Positions 38,001 through 47,200 of a stretch of DNA of 55,386 nt are shown here, in pieces. The stretch is from Planctomycetota bacterium (GTDB lineage Bacteria > Planctomycetota > Planctomycetia > Pirellulales > Pirellulaceae). The stretch spans positions 1 to 55,386 of the forward strand of contig JAJDEH010000259.1 in assembly GCA_029259935.1 (NCBI GenBank), written 5' to 3'. How positions within the stretch are numbered: the stretch's first letter is position 1; the number at the start of each line of letters is the position of its first letter. The notes beneath the pieces are model-generated. The model ran no database searches. It was given only the letters and a program-made list of their open reading frames with translations, and had not been told where the DNA came from. The translations under genes and the position numbers were made by a program.

Positions 38001-38792
38001 GTGTCAATTCACGACGCACTCGATGGGGCATTACGCCTAAGTTGGAAGTTCGCTGACGGGCTTACCGGTCGCTCGTCGATTGCCTGGTCGCCTGATGGGA
38101 CACTATTGGCCGTCACGACAGACATGCCTCAACTATCCCGAGTCCACATTTACGACGCCAAGACGGGTGAGGAGAAGCAGTCGCTCTCCGAGTTTCCAGA
38201 GTTTGGAGAGCCAATGGGACCCGTGACGTGGAGTCCTGACGGTAAGTACCTTGCCGTCACTAGTGATTGGGGTGACGCCGGAATAGATCCCGATCCGCGT
38301 TGGTTTAACCAGCTAGTTGTCTGGGAAACGTCCCAATGGAAGGCCGTCCTCACCCGACCAGTGCCCGCGACTGCCTTGCGTTTTGACGACAACACGACGT
38401 TGGTCTATGCGACTCGCGACGGACGCGTCACCTATGAGAAGGTTGAAACGGGCAAAGAACTGCGATCCGTCCAGGCGGGTGCGGGCGGACAACTGACCAC
38501 ATTCACTCCAGATGGCAAGCAGGTGTTGCACGTGAACGGCGCCCGAGTTAGCGTTTGGCGATTGGACGAGGGAACACTCCAAGCCACCATCCTGCCCAAT
38601 CTGGGCGACAAAAACAACAACAACGGGTGGGCCGTCATTTCAACCGATGGATACTATTTCGGCTCACCTGTCGCCTACAAGCACTTGCGCCACATCGTCC
38701 GTACCAAGAATGAAACTCGCGTCCTCACCCCCTTCGACTTCCGCAATGAATTTGATTGGAAGAACGACCCAAGCAAAGTGCGGCTGAAATAG
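35070..38792 (+). CDS. Ser/Thr protein kinase with anti-sigma-like zinc finger and WD40 repeats
   Basis: 1240 residues. Residues 1-45 contain a His-x3-Cys-x2-Cys finger (HLEICPTCAARF) like that of anti-sigma factors. The kinase domain (about 127-390) has the glycine loop (LGKGGMGIVFKAED), the lysine of VALKAM, the catalytic loop HRDIKPDN (249-256), DFG (270-272) and GTPSYLAPEQ. A transmembrane helix lies at about 411-431 (TLVAIAAVAALLLVAGVVFI). The rest is an extracytoplasmic WD40-like propeller (VSPDGKHVATFSDDGMIRIW; AWSPDSKTLATSLY). Such receptor-like kinases are expanded in planctomycetes. A short upstream frame overlaps the ATG as ATGA, but no sigma-factor gene is present upstream as is often the case. 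Confidence 0.92.
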   Translation: MKTQQCLTDHELSDFDLGNLQPEQYEEASNHLEICPTCAARFENLDQQADDVLGHLHLDLPKEILSDDSELDRLVGAAAALHDTSVAGQVETLGVDIARKKPALEQIVSRILSPAESDGEMGRLGGYRVLDVLGKGGMGIVFKAEDVGLKRLVALKAMLPHIAMSSDSARERFVREAQATAAIHHDNIVTIHQVVPDGEVPFLAMHLLEGESLGMRLKREEVVPLDEACRIVREAAQGLAAAHGKGLTHRDIKPDNLWLEAGTGRVKIVDFGLARAIDDQANLTQSGEVVGTPSYLAPEQALGQSIDARVDLFSLGVVFYQMLTGNKPFERENTIATLRAIDSETPPSPASLRDEVPGALSDLVMRLLEKVPDQRFQSASDLVEAIHVVEETPAAPVVLSESRKARPRRGTLVAIAAVAALLLVAGVVFIVRDKQGNIIAKIFGPAGSTVERVSEDPKTSGDKTTPRVVAPPVEPSRNHLPALGPLALVQQPTRLISKDGDPVQSHTLDTLPIMGATTAAVSPDGKHVATFSDDGMIRIWDPHSRELVQLLVGHTAGPPRRNIYVDFDSLAWNSDNRRLAALDTSGELRVWDTTTGKTIFSYKHEKAKIRTYRWSPDGSLLATLFDDQIGRILDSQGKLVSKLEHPPGSPWHLAWSPDSKTLATSLYRDPFIYLWDIQSGKGKRIKCPAMIYPDGLFNIALSWSSDSKQVAACCNQFVVVCDVASGAVQQVLDQLAHTVAWSLDGSELFVGLATGQNPDDSYQIVRIESGKETQRIEIFKNSSGVPYTTSITPLTDGQHLLVKFFDGGNRLVNLKTAESRQIGGQRFSFVFASRDGSVCALSGSKAGSGVVGVMTDAVESDQALNWIPLLANSGVERIACSERFIATIANNGGALIDRNTGRVVRRFERLGGSGATAILFSPDTKHVFIGETRGNCRIVALDGSHLADFQTEEFVHDVRAAAYSLDGKEIAIVGHLGVSIHDALDGALRLSWKFADGLTGRSSIAWSPDGTLLAVTTDMPQLSRVHIYDAKTGEEKQSLSEFPEFGEPMGPVTWSPDGKYLAVTSDWGDAGIDPDPRWFNQLVVWETSQWKAVLTRPVPATALRFDDNTTLVYATRDGRVTYEKVETGKELRSVQAGAGGQLTTFTPDGKQVLHVNGARVSVWRLDEGTLQATILPNLGDKNNNNGWAVISTDGYYFGSPVAYKHLRHIVRTKNETRVLTPFDFRNEFDWKNDPSKVRLK

Positions 38793-38855
38793 CAATGCCA
38801 TGGCCTGTATTGTTTGCCGGAGTTGGTTGCGATTCTACTAGACGGCGACGATTTG

Positions 38856-40625
38856 TTACTGCTTCGATTCCATGTACCGAGTAACGTTCGCTTCCAACAC
38901 GTTCAGCGGGACGGCTCCGCTGCTGAGTACGACTTCGTGAAATTCGCGGACGTCGAACTTGTCGCCCAGTTGCTGTTCGGCTTGTTGCCGTAGCTCGCGG
39001 ATTTTTAGTTCGCCCGTCTTGTAAGCCAACGCCTGTCCCGGCCAGGAGATGTAGCGATCGATTTCGGCATGAATGTTGTGGATCGAAAGCGAAGTGTTTT
39101 GTGCCATGTAATCGATCGCTTGCTGCCGCGTCCAGCCGAAGTAGTGCATGCCCGTGTCGAGCACCAAGCGGCAAGCCCGCCACATTTCAAAGCTCAGCCG
39201 GCCAAAGTCGTTGTAGGGATCTTCATAGAAGCCGACGTCCATCCCCAGTCGTTCGGCGTACAGCGCCCAGCCTTCGATGTAGACCGTAAAATCCGAGAAG
39301 CGGCGAAACTGCGGCAGCCCTTCTAGTTCCTGCTGTAGCGCGAGTTGCAAGTGATGGCCCGGCACGGCTTCGTGCAGCGACAAGGCTTCCATTTCATAAA
39401 GCGGCCGGCTCTTCAAATTAAATGTGTTGACGAAATAGAAGCCGGCTCGGCTGCCGTCGCCCGCAGGCTGGCTGTAAAAAGCCGACGTCGTTTGCGGCGC
39501 GATGTAAGCGGGCACTTCGCGGATTCCATAAGGAGCGCGTGGCAATGTCTTAAACAACAGCGGAAGCTGCCCGTCCATCTTCTTCAAGATCAGGGCGACT
39601 TCCTTCATTAATTCCTCGGGCGTCTCCGCGTAGAACCGCGGGTCGGTGCGCAAGAATTCTAGAAATTCGTCGAAGTCACCTTTGAATTCTGTCTTCTTGA
39701 TAACTTCTTTCATCTCGGCCCGAATGCGTTTTACTTCGGCCAGTCCCGTTTTGTGAACTTCTTCCGGCGTGATGTCGAGCGTCGTGAACCAGCGAACTCG
39801 GTGACGATAGTAGGCCCGTCCGTCGGGCAACGCCGAGGCCCCGATCGAACCGCGGGCCGCCGGTACGTATTCCTTTTCCATAAAAGTTAGAAACTCGCGA
39901 TACCCGGGCACGACGTTTTCCGTGATGGCTTGCTTAGCCTTCTCGGTGAGCGATTCACGACGGGCCTCGGAAACCTTTTCCGGAAATTTTCGCAGCGGTT
40001 TGAACAGCAAACTCTTCGTGGGATCGTTGACGATGTGCGGTTCGATCGTGCCGCGATAACCTTCCAACACGACCGCCGGCAAGACCCAGCCCTTTTCCAT
40101 CCCCGCACGCATGATCTCGATATGCTGTCGAGTGTACCGCTGGAAAGCCGCCAGACGCGCGATGTAATTCTCGTAGTCGCCGGCGTTCTTCAGCGGCATT
40201 TGATTCGGCATTTCGGGAAACGCAATATGGAATCCCCAGCGGTTGGTGATGGGAATCAGAAACGACTCGAATTCATAATCCGCGATGTCCTTTTCCAGCA
40301 CGCGTTGAAATATGTCGTAATTGATTTGGTCGTTACGTTTCAGTTCGTCTCGGGAAATGGCTTGCAGCCGGCCGAGCCACTGGCGTTTCTGTTTCAAACG
40401 GCGCTGATAATCGTCCAGCGTTTCGCTTGGCAGCCGATCGTCGTAGCGATAGTCGCCGGCCCGCGTGGCAAACAGCGGATCCTCTCGCATGTCAAACTGC
40501 CAGGCATCATCGAACAGTTGCCGCAGCGCCTCACGCGGTGTCGCGGCTTTCAATTCGGTGGAGAACGCAGCCAGCGCGAGTAAACCTAAGATAGGGACAA
40601 TTTTCTTCACGGTTGTTTTGACCAT
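38856..40625 (-). CDS. DUF885 protein, exported metallopeptidase-like
   Basis: 589 residues from the ATG at 40625, which opens a signal peptide (MVKTTVKKIVPILGLLALAAF); the long frame upstream is the antisense shadow of the VOC gene. The DUF885 hallmark HEAVPGHHLQ (HExxxGHH) lies at about residue 415, followed by YIEGWALYAERLG, a second acidic/zinc-ligand region. Other blocks are DDYQRRLKQKRQWL and WFTTLDITPEEVH. The family is thought to be zinc peptidases; the substrate is not known. The start overlaps the upstream VOC stop by 19 nt, so the two form an operon. Confidence 0.88.
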   Translation of the reverse strand: MVKTTVKKIVPILGLLALAAFSTELKAATPREALRQLFDDAWQFDMREDPLFATRAGDYRYDDRLPSETLDDYQRRLKQKRQWLGRLQAISRDELKRNDQINYDIFQRVLEKDIADYEFESFLIPITNRWGFHIAFPEMPNQMPLKNAGDYENYIARLAAFQRYTRQHIEIMRAGMEKGWVLPAVVLEGYRGTIEPHIVNDPTKSLLFKPLRKFPEKVSEARRESLTEKAKQAITENVVPGYREFLTFMEKEYVPAARGSIGASALPDGRAYYRHRVRWFTTLDITPEEVHKTGLAEVKRIRAEMKEVIKKTEFKGDFDEFLEFLRTDPRFYAETPEELMKEVALILKKMDGQLPLLFKTLPRAPYGIREVPAYIAPQTTSAFYSQPAGDGSRAGFYFVNTFNLKSRPLYEMEALSLHEAVPGHHLQLALQQELEGLPQFRRFSDFTVYIEGWALYAERLGMDVGFYEDPYNDFGRLSFEMWRACRLVLDTGMHYFGWTRQQAIDYMAQNTSLSIHNIHAEIDRYISWPGQALAYKTGELKIRELRQQAEQQLGDKFDVREFHEVVLSSGAVPLNVLEANVTRYMESKQ

Positions 40626-41074
40626 TTCTGAAGCTCGATGATGTTGCCTTCCGGGTCCGTCATATAAATCAGTTCGATGCGGCCCGCGCCGGGGACGTCC
40701 ATCGAGTGCATTTTTCCTAAATCTTGGCCGCCGCCGTCCAACACCGCTTGGCGAGCGGCCGGCATGTCGTCGATATGAAACGCGATGTGAGCAAAGCCAG
40801 GCTGGTTCGCCGCAATGGGTGGGCGCTGGGGCTGCTGGCTGTACTGAAAAATCTCCAGCGTTGGCCCGTCGTCGCCAACTCCGGGCAGCCGCAAATGTTG
40901 GCCCTGAATCGAGACGTCCGTTTCCAAGGCGGTCACGTCGCGAATCCAGCCGCCGTCGTAATCGCGCTCGGAGCCCACCGGCCGGCAGTCGAAGACCTCT
41001 TGATAAAACGTCGCCAGCCCCCGCCAATCGCGGGCGACCAGGTTCGTGTGCACGTACTTGCAGGAAATAGGCAT
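40607..41074 (-). CDS. VOC (glyoxalase/bleomycin-resistance) superfamily protein
   Basis: 155 residues from the ATG at 41074 (MPISCKYVHTNLVARDW), a canonical VOC start. Two beta-alpha-beta-beta-beta units are seen, with metal-ligand positions in YVHTNLVA, LEIFQYS, GFAHIAFHIDD and DPEGNIIELQKW. The fold holds a metal and catalyses isomerisation, dioxygenation or thiol transfer; the substrate is not evident. The same frame is open upstream, including a glycine-rich hydrophobic stretch, but without a clear start. The downstream DUF885 gene overlaps by 19 nt. Confidence 0.85.
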   Translation of the reverse strand: MPISCKYVHTNLVARDWRGLATFYQEVFDCRPVGSERDYDGGWIRDVTALETDVSIQGQHLRLPGVGDDGPTLEIFQYSQQPQRPPIAANQPGFAHIAFHIDDMPAARQAVLDGGGQDLGKMHSMDVPGAGRIELIYMTDPEGNIIELQKWSKQP

Positions 41075-41378
41075 AGGGGGAGATCCGCTGACTGACCACT
41101 CTACAACATCCGAAACAACCTTGCACGATGCCGTGTGTTCCAATGGGCATTCGACGACGGTGGCATCTTCGCCCACGATGCGCTGAGCGCCCTGAGTGAC
41201 GTCGGCCGCCACGGCTTGGGCCTTGGCCTGTTCGACTTCCCCTTCATTCCGCGGATTCTCCATTAGGAGTCCGACCATCGAGCCAACGACCGTGCCCCAA
41301 GCGGAACTGGTAACGCAGATCGCGCACGTCTTGATGCGCGCTGCCTGAAATCGCCAGATGAGCGTGAGTCTCGAATAC

Positions 41379-43169
41379 TTACAACGACTTCAGATATTCA
41401 ACGAGGTCGCGCATCTCTTCGTCCGAGAAATTCTCGGTGTCCGAAACCTTCTTTGGCGAATGTTGGTCGGTGAGCAGTTCTTCCAGCGAATCGGCTTTGC
41501 CGCTGTGCAGGAGCTTGATCTTGCGATAGACACCGATCAGCGACGGCGTGTTGAATCCGATATGCTTGTCGCTCTTGCTGCCCAGGCCGACGTCATGAAT
41601 TTCGCCGTCCGTGAAATAGGGGCCGCTGTGGCAACTGGCGCAGTTGGCGCGCTGGCTGAGGAAGATCGCTTTGCCTCGTTCGGCCGCGCTGCTGCAAGTT
41701 CCGTCCGCCGCGCGGAAGGGGTTCGGTGGCGGCTTGATGGAACTGATATAAGCGATCATCGCATCCACGTCCTTGTCGTTGGGCGCGGAGCCGATCATAG
41801 TCGACGTGATTGACTTACGCATTGCCGCCCGCAAGTCGTTTTGCCAGCCGTGCCAAGTCCAGGGCGCGGTCTCGGCCACGTGATATAGCGGCAAGACCGT
41901 CTTGTAAGTCCCCTGCGAATCGTCGTTGAACGTGTCCATGGCCACCGCGTTGGTGCCGCCTTCGTAATGGCAGGTGTGGCAACTGTACCACTGGTCAAGG
42001 CTGCGATCTCCGTCGTGGAAAATGATTTCACCACGTCGAACCAAGGAAGGTTCCTTCGGTCCGCCTAGCGGGATCGAACGGACCAACTTGCGGTCTTCAA
42101 GATCCACGAGCTGCACCGAGTTTTCCAGGTAATTGGCGACATACACGGTTCGGTCGTCTTTGCCGATCCGCAGCCCCATCGGGCGGCCGCCGACCGGAAT
42201 TCGGAAGAAACGTTCCTTGTCGTTGAGCAGCGAACGGGGGATGTGGTCCGTTCCGCCATAATCGTTGAGCGGCAGATCCGTCGCTCGATAAACCAACAGC
42301 TCGTGAGTTCCCGACGCGGAGACGACCAAGTGGCGCTCGTCATTTGTCAAAGCCAAGCCGTGGGGATCCGTGATCGCTTCGCCGCGCGGGTCGAGCGACA
42401 TGGCTTGGCGACGGGCTTTCTTGTCCATCCGGACGCGAGCCAGTCGGGTGGCGAGCACCCAACCAAGCTGGATATTGCCCTTGGTGATTGGATTTCTACG
42501 ATAGACGACCCACGGAAAATAAACGTGGCCGCCATCTTTGGAAATTTGCATGTGCCCAATGTTCAGCCCCGGCAGCTTTTCGATAAACAGTTGCTTGCGC
42601 TGCTCGGTATCGACGATGCAGACGCCGCGATCGCCGCTTGCTCCCACGGCCAGCCGCTTGCCATCGGGCGACAGCGCGAGATACCGAGGCCAGCGGGCGA
42701 CGGCAATCCGCTCGACCACTTCCAACTGCTTCAAATCCACCACGGCGACTTGTGCCGCGGCCGACAGCGCGACGTAAGCAAAATTCCCATCCGGACTGAC
42801 CGCGACACCGTAAGGTTGAAAGCCGACTTCGACGGTCGCTTCCTTGGTCAATCGATTGTCATCAACTCGCAGCACGCTGACGTCGCCCGAGTAGGTTCCG
42901 GTAATCAACACGCGTTGCCCATCGGGATGCAAAGCAATCGCGGTCGGCCGCTCGCCCACGGCGACTTCATGCAGAACGACGCCGTCGCTGGTTCGCACCA
43001 ACGAAGCGCTGTTGGATGTTTGATTCACGGTCACCAACCAGGATTCGTCAGCGCTCGCGACCAAATCGATCGGCGAACGATCGAGCCCTTCCAAGTCGGC
43101 GGGTGGTTCAGCGGCGAAAACGCTCGGAGCGATCAATACCAAAGACAACAGCATCGAGGCGCGTTTCAT
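41379..43169 (-). CDS. YVTN-type beta-propeller di-haem cytochrome
   Basis: 596 residues with a signal peptide (MKRASMLLSLVLIAPSVFA). The N-terminal about 370 residues are repeated YVTN blades (IALHPDGQRVLITGTYSGDV; VAVSPDGNFAYVALSAAAQV; LALSPDGKRLAVGASGD). The C-terminal part has two c-type haem sites, CHTCH and CASCH, in a cytochrome-c-peroxidase/MauG-like arrangement, ending with DLVEYLKSL, the usual last helix of a cytochrome c. It is probably a periplasmic electron-transfer or peroxidase protein. Divergent from the thioredoxin-like selenoprotein candidate across 273 bp. Confidence 0.88.
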   Translation of the reverse strand: MKRASMLLSLVLIAPSVFAAEPPADLEGLDRSPIDLVASADESWLVTVNQTSNSASLVRTSDGVVLHEVAVGERPTAIALHPDGQRVLITGTYSGDVSVLRVDDNRLTKEATVEVGFQPYGVAVSPDGNFAYVALSAAAQVAVVDLKQLEVVERIAVARWPRYLALSPDGKRLAVGASGDRGVCIVDTEQRKQLFIEKLPGLNIGHMQISKDGGHVYFPWVVYRRNPITKGNIQLGWVLATRLARVRMDKKARRQAMSLDPRGEAITDPHGLALTNDERHLVVSASGTHELLVYRATDLPLNDYGGTDHIPRSLLNDKERFFRIPVGGRPMGLRIGKDDRTVYVANYLENSVQLVDLEDRKLVRSIPLGGPKEPSLVRRGEIIFHDGDRSLDQWYSCHTCHYEGGTNAVAMDTFNDDSQGTYKTVLPLYHVAETAPWTWHGWQNDLRAAMRKSITSTMIGSAPNDKDVDAMIAYISSIKPPPNPFRAADGTCSSAAERGKAIFLSQRANCASCHSGPYFTDGEIHDVGLGSKSDKHIGFNTPSLIGVYRKIKLLHSGKADSLEELLTDQHSPKKVSDTENFSDEEMRDLVEYLKSL

Positions 43170-43442
43170 AAGGAAGACCTAACTCAGGTGGGCGTTGTTT
43201 GGAGGGAAATCTAAGGTTGTTTTTAAGTAAGCGATTCGCCTACGTCAATTCTCATTACACTTGATTTGTGCTGGTACGTCAAAGTCTGCCCCTTCGCGAC
43301 CACGATCACCTCCTGTCTTCGCACGAATTATCGCGGAATCCTGGGAAATTCGAGAACTGGACGACTGCATCGTTTCGGCGACTTCGCTACAATTTGGCTA
43401 CCTGAGTGTGATCGCCGCACTGGACGCAATCCGAGGAGAGAG

Positions 43443-44066
43443 ATGTCAATGAAAATCATGATGAAATTTAGTGCCGCCTTGTTTGGGGTGGGATGTTTGT
43501 TTTTTTTAGGGTGCGACGAAACTTCGACCACCTCGAGTGGAACCAGCAGTCCAACTGGGACGGAGGCTTCCAATCAACCCGACGTGACCGTCGAGTACCT
43601 AAGCTGGTCCGACATGGAAAAAATAGCGCAAGACGGCGGCAAAGTCACCGTCATCGACGTGTGGGCCACTTACTGAGAGGAATGCATTAAAGAACTGCCC
43701 GGTCTGGTGCAGTTGCGCAAACAGTATGGCGACAAGATCGAATGCATCTCGGTGAGTTTGGACTACGTTGGAGCCACTGAGGAAGACAAGGAAGCCGTCA
43801 CCAAGGATGTGATGGCCAAGCTTGAAAAAAACAACATCGCCGTCCGCAATTTGATTCAAAGCGACCCGGAATTTAATTTTGTGAAAAAGACGGGCCTCGT
43901 AATTCCGGTGGTGATGGTCTACGACGCGGCGGGTGAGTTGAAGCAAACATTTAGTAGTACTGACCGGCCAGAACCCTTCACCTATGAAAAGGACGTGAAT
44001 CCACTGGTTGCCTCGCTGATGACGGCTGGTGCCTCCACGGATGAATCGCCTGCAAAAACGCCATGA
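43443..44066 (+). CDS. Thioredoxin-like lipoprotein with in-frame TGA (candidate selenocysteine, UxxC)
   Basis: From the ATG at 43443 (GAGGAG just upstream) a lipoprotein signal (MKFSAALFGVGCLFFLGC after a short lead, lipobox LGC) leads to a TlpA/thioredoxin-like domain: VTVIDVWATY, then TGA at 43674-43676, then EECIKELPGLVQLRKQYGD and IECISVSLDYVGATEEDKEA to the stop at 44066. Both halves are in the same frame, and TGA replaces exactly the first Cys of the WATWCxxC motif; the second Cys is present. A SECIS-like hairpin lies 16 nt after the TGA. Read through, the protein has 207 residues with Sec78 and Cys81, suggesting a membrane-anchored thiol/selenol oxidoreductase. The alternative is a nonsense mutation or sequencing error. 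The Sec machinery is not in the window. Confidence 0.7.
43693..43714 (+). promoter_or_regulatory. Bacterial SECIS-like hairpin after the in-frame TGA
   Basis: AACTGC (43693-43698) pairs with GCAGTT (43709-43714), and CC (43699-43700) with GG (43706-43707), leaving one bulged U and the apical loop GGUCU (43701-43705). The loop starts 25 nt after the TGA, within the spacing known for bacterial SECIS elements. GGUCU is also the apical loop of the E. coli fdhF SECIS, which SelB binds; there the bulged U lies on the other side of the stem. Confidence 0.6.
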
Positions 44067-44249
44067 AATAGTGGTTGCGTCTACGATTACCCTTGAATCA
44101 CCTGTGCTGCGCGCCTGGAATCTGAACTGAGTCAGATTTATAATCGAATCTGCCTTGAGCCTCCCTCCTTTGCCAAGGTCGAGTTCGGCCCGCCCATGCC
44201 GGAGGCCGGCCAGAATGTGACCTATTCCGCTGACCCCATCGGCATCGCC

Positions 44250-47200
44250 ATGAAACGTACGCTCTCTTTCACGACCCTCCTCGCTGTGTCTTGCCTATTT
44301 GGGTCTTGGCTGCCTTGCTTGGCCCGCGGCGAAGAACCGGTTGACTATAACCGCGATATTCGTCCGCTTCTTTCCAACACGTGCTACCAATGCCACGGCC
44401 CGGATGAAAACGAGCGGCAAGCCGACTTGCGCTTTGATCAACAGGAAGCGGCACTGGCCCCGCTGGATTCGGACGGGCATGCGATTGTGCCCGGTGACAG
44501 CGCCGCCAGCGTGCTCTATCAGCGAATCACGGCCGAGGATGAAGACGAGAAGATGCCGCCCGCCGACAGTGGCAAGTCGCTAACCGCCGACCAGATCAGC
44601 TTGATCAAGCGGTGGATTGACGAAGGCGCTGCCTGGCGCGGACATTGGTCCTTCACGGCACCCGAGCGGCCAGCGCCGCCCGTCGTGAAAGCTGAGGATC
44701 TGGTCCGAAATGCGATCGACCGCTTTATTCAAATTCGAGCGGGACAAGCCGGACTGAAACCGTCCGTTGAAGCCGCCAAGGAAACTCTGATTCGTCGCGT
44801 GACATTTGATCTCACCGGATTGCCGCCGACACTAGAAGAACTGGACGCGTTCCTGGCGGACGAATCGCCGGAGGCTTACGAACGGGTCGTCGACCGATTG
44901 CTCAAGTCGCCCCGTTATGGCGAGCACATGGCACGTCATTGGCTGGACGCGGCCCGCTACGGCGATACTCATGGTCTGCACTTGGATAACCGACGCCAGA
45001 TCTGGCCGTATCGCGATTGGGTGATCCAGGCCTTCAGCAACAATATGCCGTTCGACCGATTCACCATTGAGCAAATGTCGGGCGACCTATTGCCGGACGC
45101 GACCATCGATCAGAAGGTGGCCACCGGATTCGGCCGCTGCAATGTCACGACCAGCGAAGGCGGCTCGATCGCCGAAGAATATCGCGTGCGGTACTCGGTC
45201 GACCGCGTGGAAACGATGGGTACGGTCTTCCTCGGGTTGACGCTTGGCTGCGCGGTGTGCCACGAACACAAGTTCGATCCGATTTCGCAGAAGGAGTTTT
45301 ATCAGCTCTACGCCTACTTCTATAACTTCGCCGAGCGGCCGATGGACGGAAACGCCTTGCTGCCGCCGCCCGTGATTGAAGTCCCCACTGCCGAACAGAC
45401 GAAGCGGCGCGATGAACTGCGGGACCAAATGGCCGCCCTGCAAACGGAAATTCGCGAGCAAGCCGCGAAGGTCGAGTACGTCGAACCAGAATCGACCAGC
45501 GAAGCACAACTGGACGAGCGTCAGGAATTCGTCTGGATCGACGACTCTTTGCCGCCCGGCGCGGAAGGGCTCGGCAACGGCAATCCGGCTTGGCAGTTTG
45601 TGTCCGCGCCCGATCACCCGGTATTCAGCGGCAAAACGTCAACCGTGCGCACGGACACGGGACTGAGTCAGCACTTCTTTCAAAAAGCCAATCCCCAGTT
45701 AGTCGTGGGCGCGGGCGACACGCTGTTTGCCTATGTCTATTTGGATCCAAAGAATCCACCGAAGCAGGTCATGTTGCAATTCAACGACGGCACCTGGGAA
45801 CATCGGGCCTATTGGGGTGAAGACGCGATTGCTTGGGGAAAGCCGGGAACGCCCAGCCGGTTGGCCCAAGGAAAACTGCCGGAAACGGGCAAGTGGGTCC
45901 GCTTGGAAACGGAGGCCGCCGCCGTCGGTTTGAAACCGGGAACCAAGCTAAACGGCTGGGCGTTTACGCAGTTCGGCGGTACGGTCCACTGGGATAAAGC
46001 CGGCATCCTAACGAAGACTCCGCAAGGAAGCAGCTACTTCGATTCGCAATTGGCGTGGGAACAGTTCATTCAAACGGGCGATAAGAAATCGCTGCCCAAG
46101 CCGATTCAAGACATTCTCAAAGTGGCCCGTGAAAAGCGCACCCCTCAACAACAAAAGAGCCTGCGGACTTACTTCATTGAGAACGCCTACACCAAAACAC
46201 GAGAAACCTTCGCGCCGTTGAAAACCAAATTGGCCGCCGCCCAGGCCGAACTAAAGACACTCGATGGCTCGGTCATCAAGACGCTGGTGATGGGGGACAA
46301 GCCGCGTGACCAATGGACGCCCGCTTATCTGCTCAGTCGCGGCCAATACGACAAACCGGATAAGGAACAACAAGTAACCCCCAGCATTCCCGTGGTGTTT
46401 GCCGACGTACCGAAGGGTTCGCCGGACAGCCGGTTGGGGCTTGCACAATGGCTGGTCGATCGCCAGAACCCGCTCACCGCGCGGGTTACCGTGAACCGAT
46501 TTTGGCAGCAGTTGTTCGGCACGGGCATCGTAAAAACCTCGGAAGATTTTGGTTCTCAGGGCGACTGGCCCTCGCATCCGCAATTGCTCGATTGGCTAGC
46601 GGTCGAGTTCATGGAGAGCGGCTGGAACGTGAACCACATCCTCAAGCTGATGGTCATGTCGCACACCTATCGTCAGTCGCCACACGTGACTCCCATGCAT
46701 CTGGAGCAGGACAAGGACAACCGACTGCTCGCCCGAGGGCCGCGATTTCGGCTCGACGCCGAAGCGATCCGCGACAACGCGTTGGCGATCAGCCGGCTGT
46801 TGAGCCCCAGGATTGGCGGCGCGAGCGTGCGGCCTTATCAGCCGGACGGGCTGTGGCGCGCCGTCGGTTATTCCGGCAGTAATACGGTTCAATTTCAGCA
46901 GGATCATGGCGAGGCGCTTTATCGTCGCAGCATGTACATCTTTTGGAAACGGACGGCTCCGCCCCCCGCCATGCAAATTTTCGATGCGCCTTCGCGAGAA
47001 TTCTGTGTCATGCGTCGCGAGCGAACGAATACGCCCGGCGGCGCTTTGGTGTTGTTGAACGACATTCAGTTTGTCGAAGCGGCCCGCAAGTTCGGCGAAC
47101 GCATTATGGTGGAAGGCGGGGCGAGTCTTGATCAGCGCTTCACGTTTGCCTTCCGATCCGCGACCGCTCGCAAACCGGACGCCGACGAACTGCGTTTGTT

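Noticed and set aside
43674..43676. Treating the TGA as an ordinary stop that splits the gene into two
   Set aside because: The downstream 'gene' would start without a ribosome site in mid-domain, and the TGA falls exactly at an active-site Cys with a SECIS-like hairpin after it.
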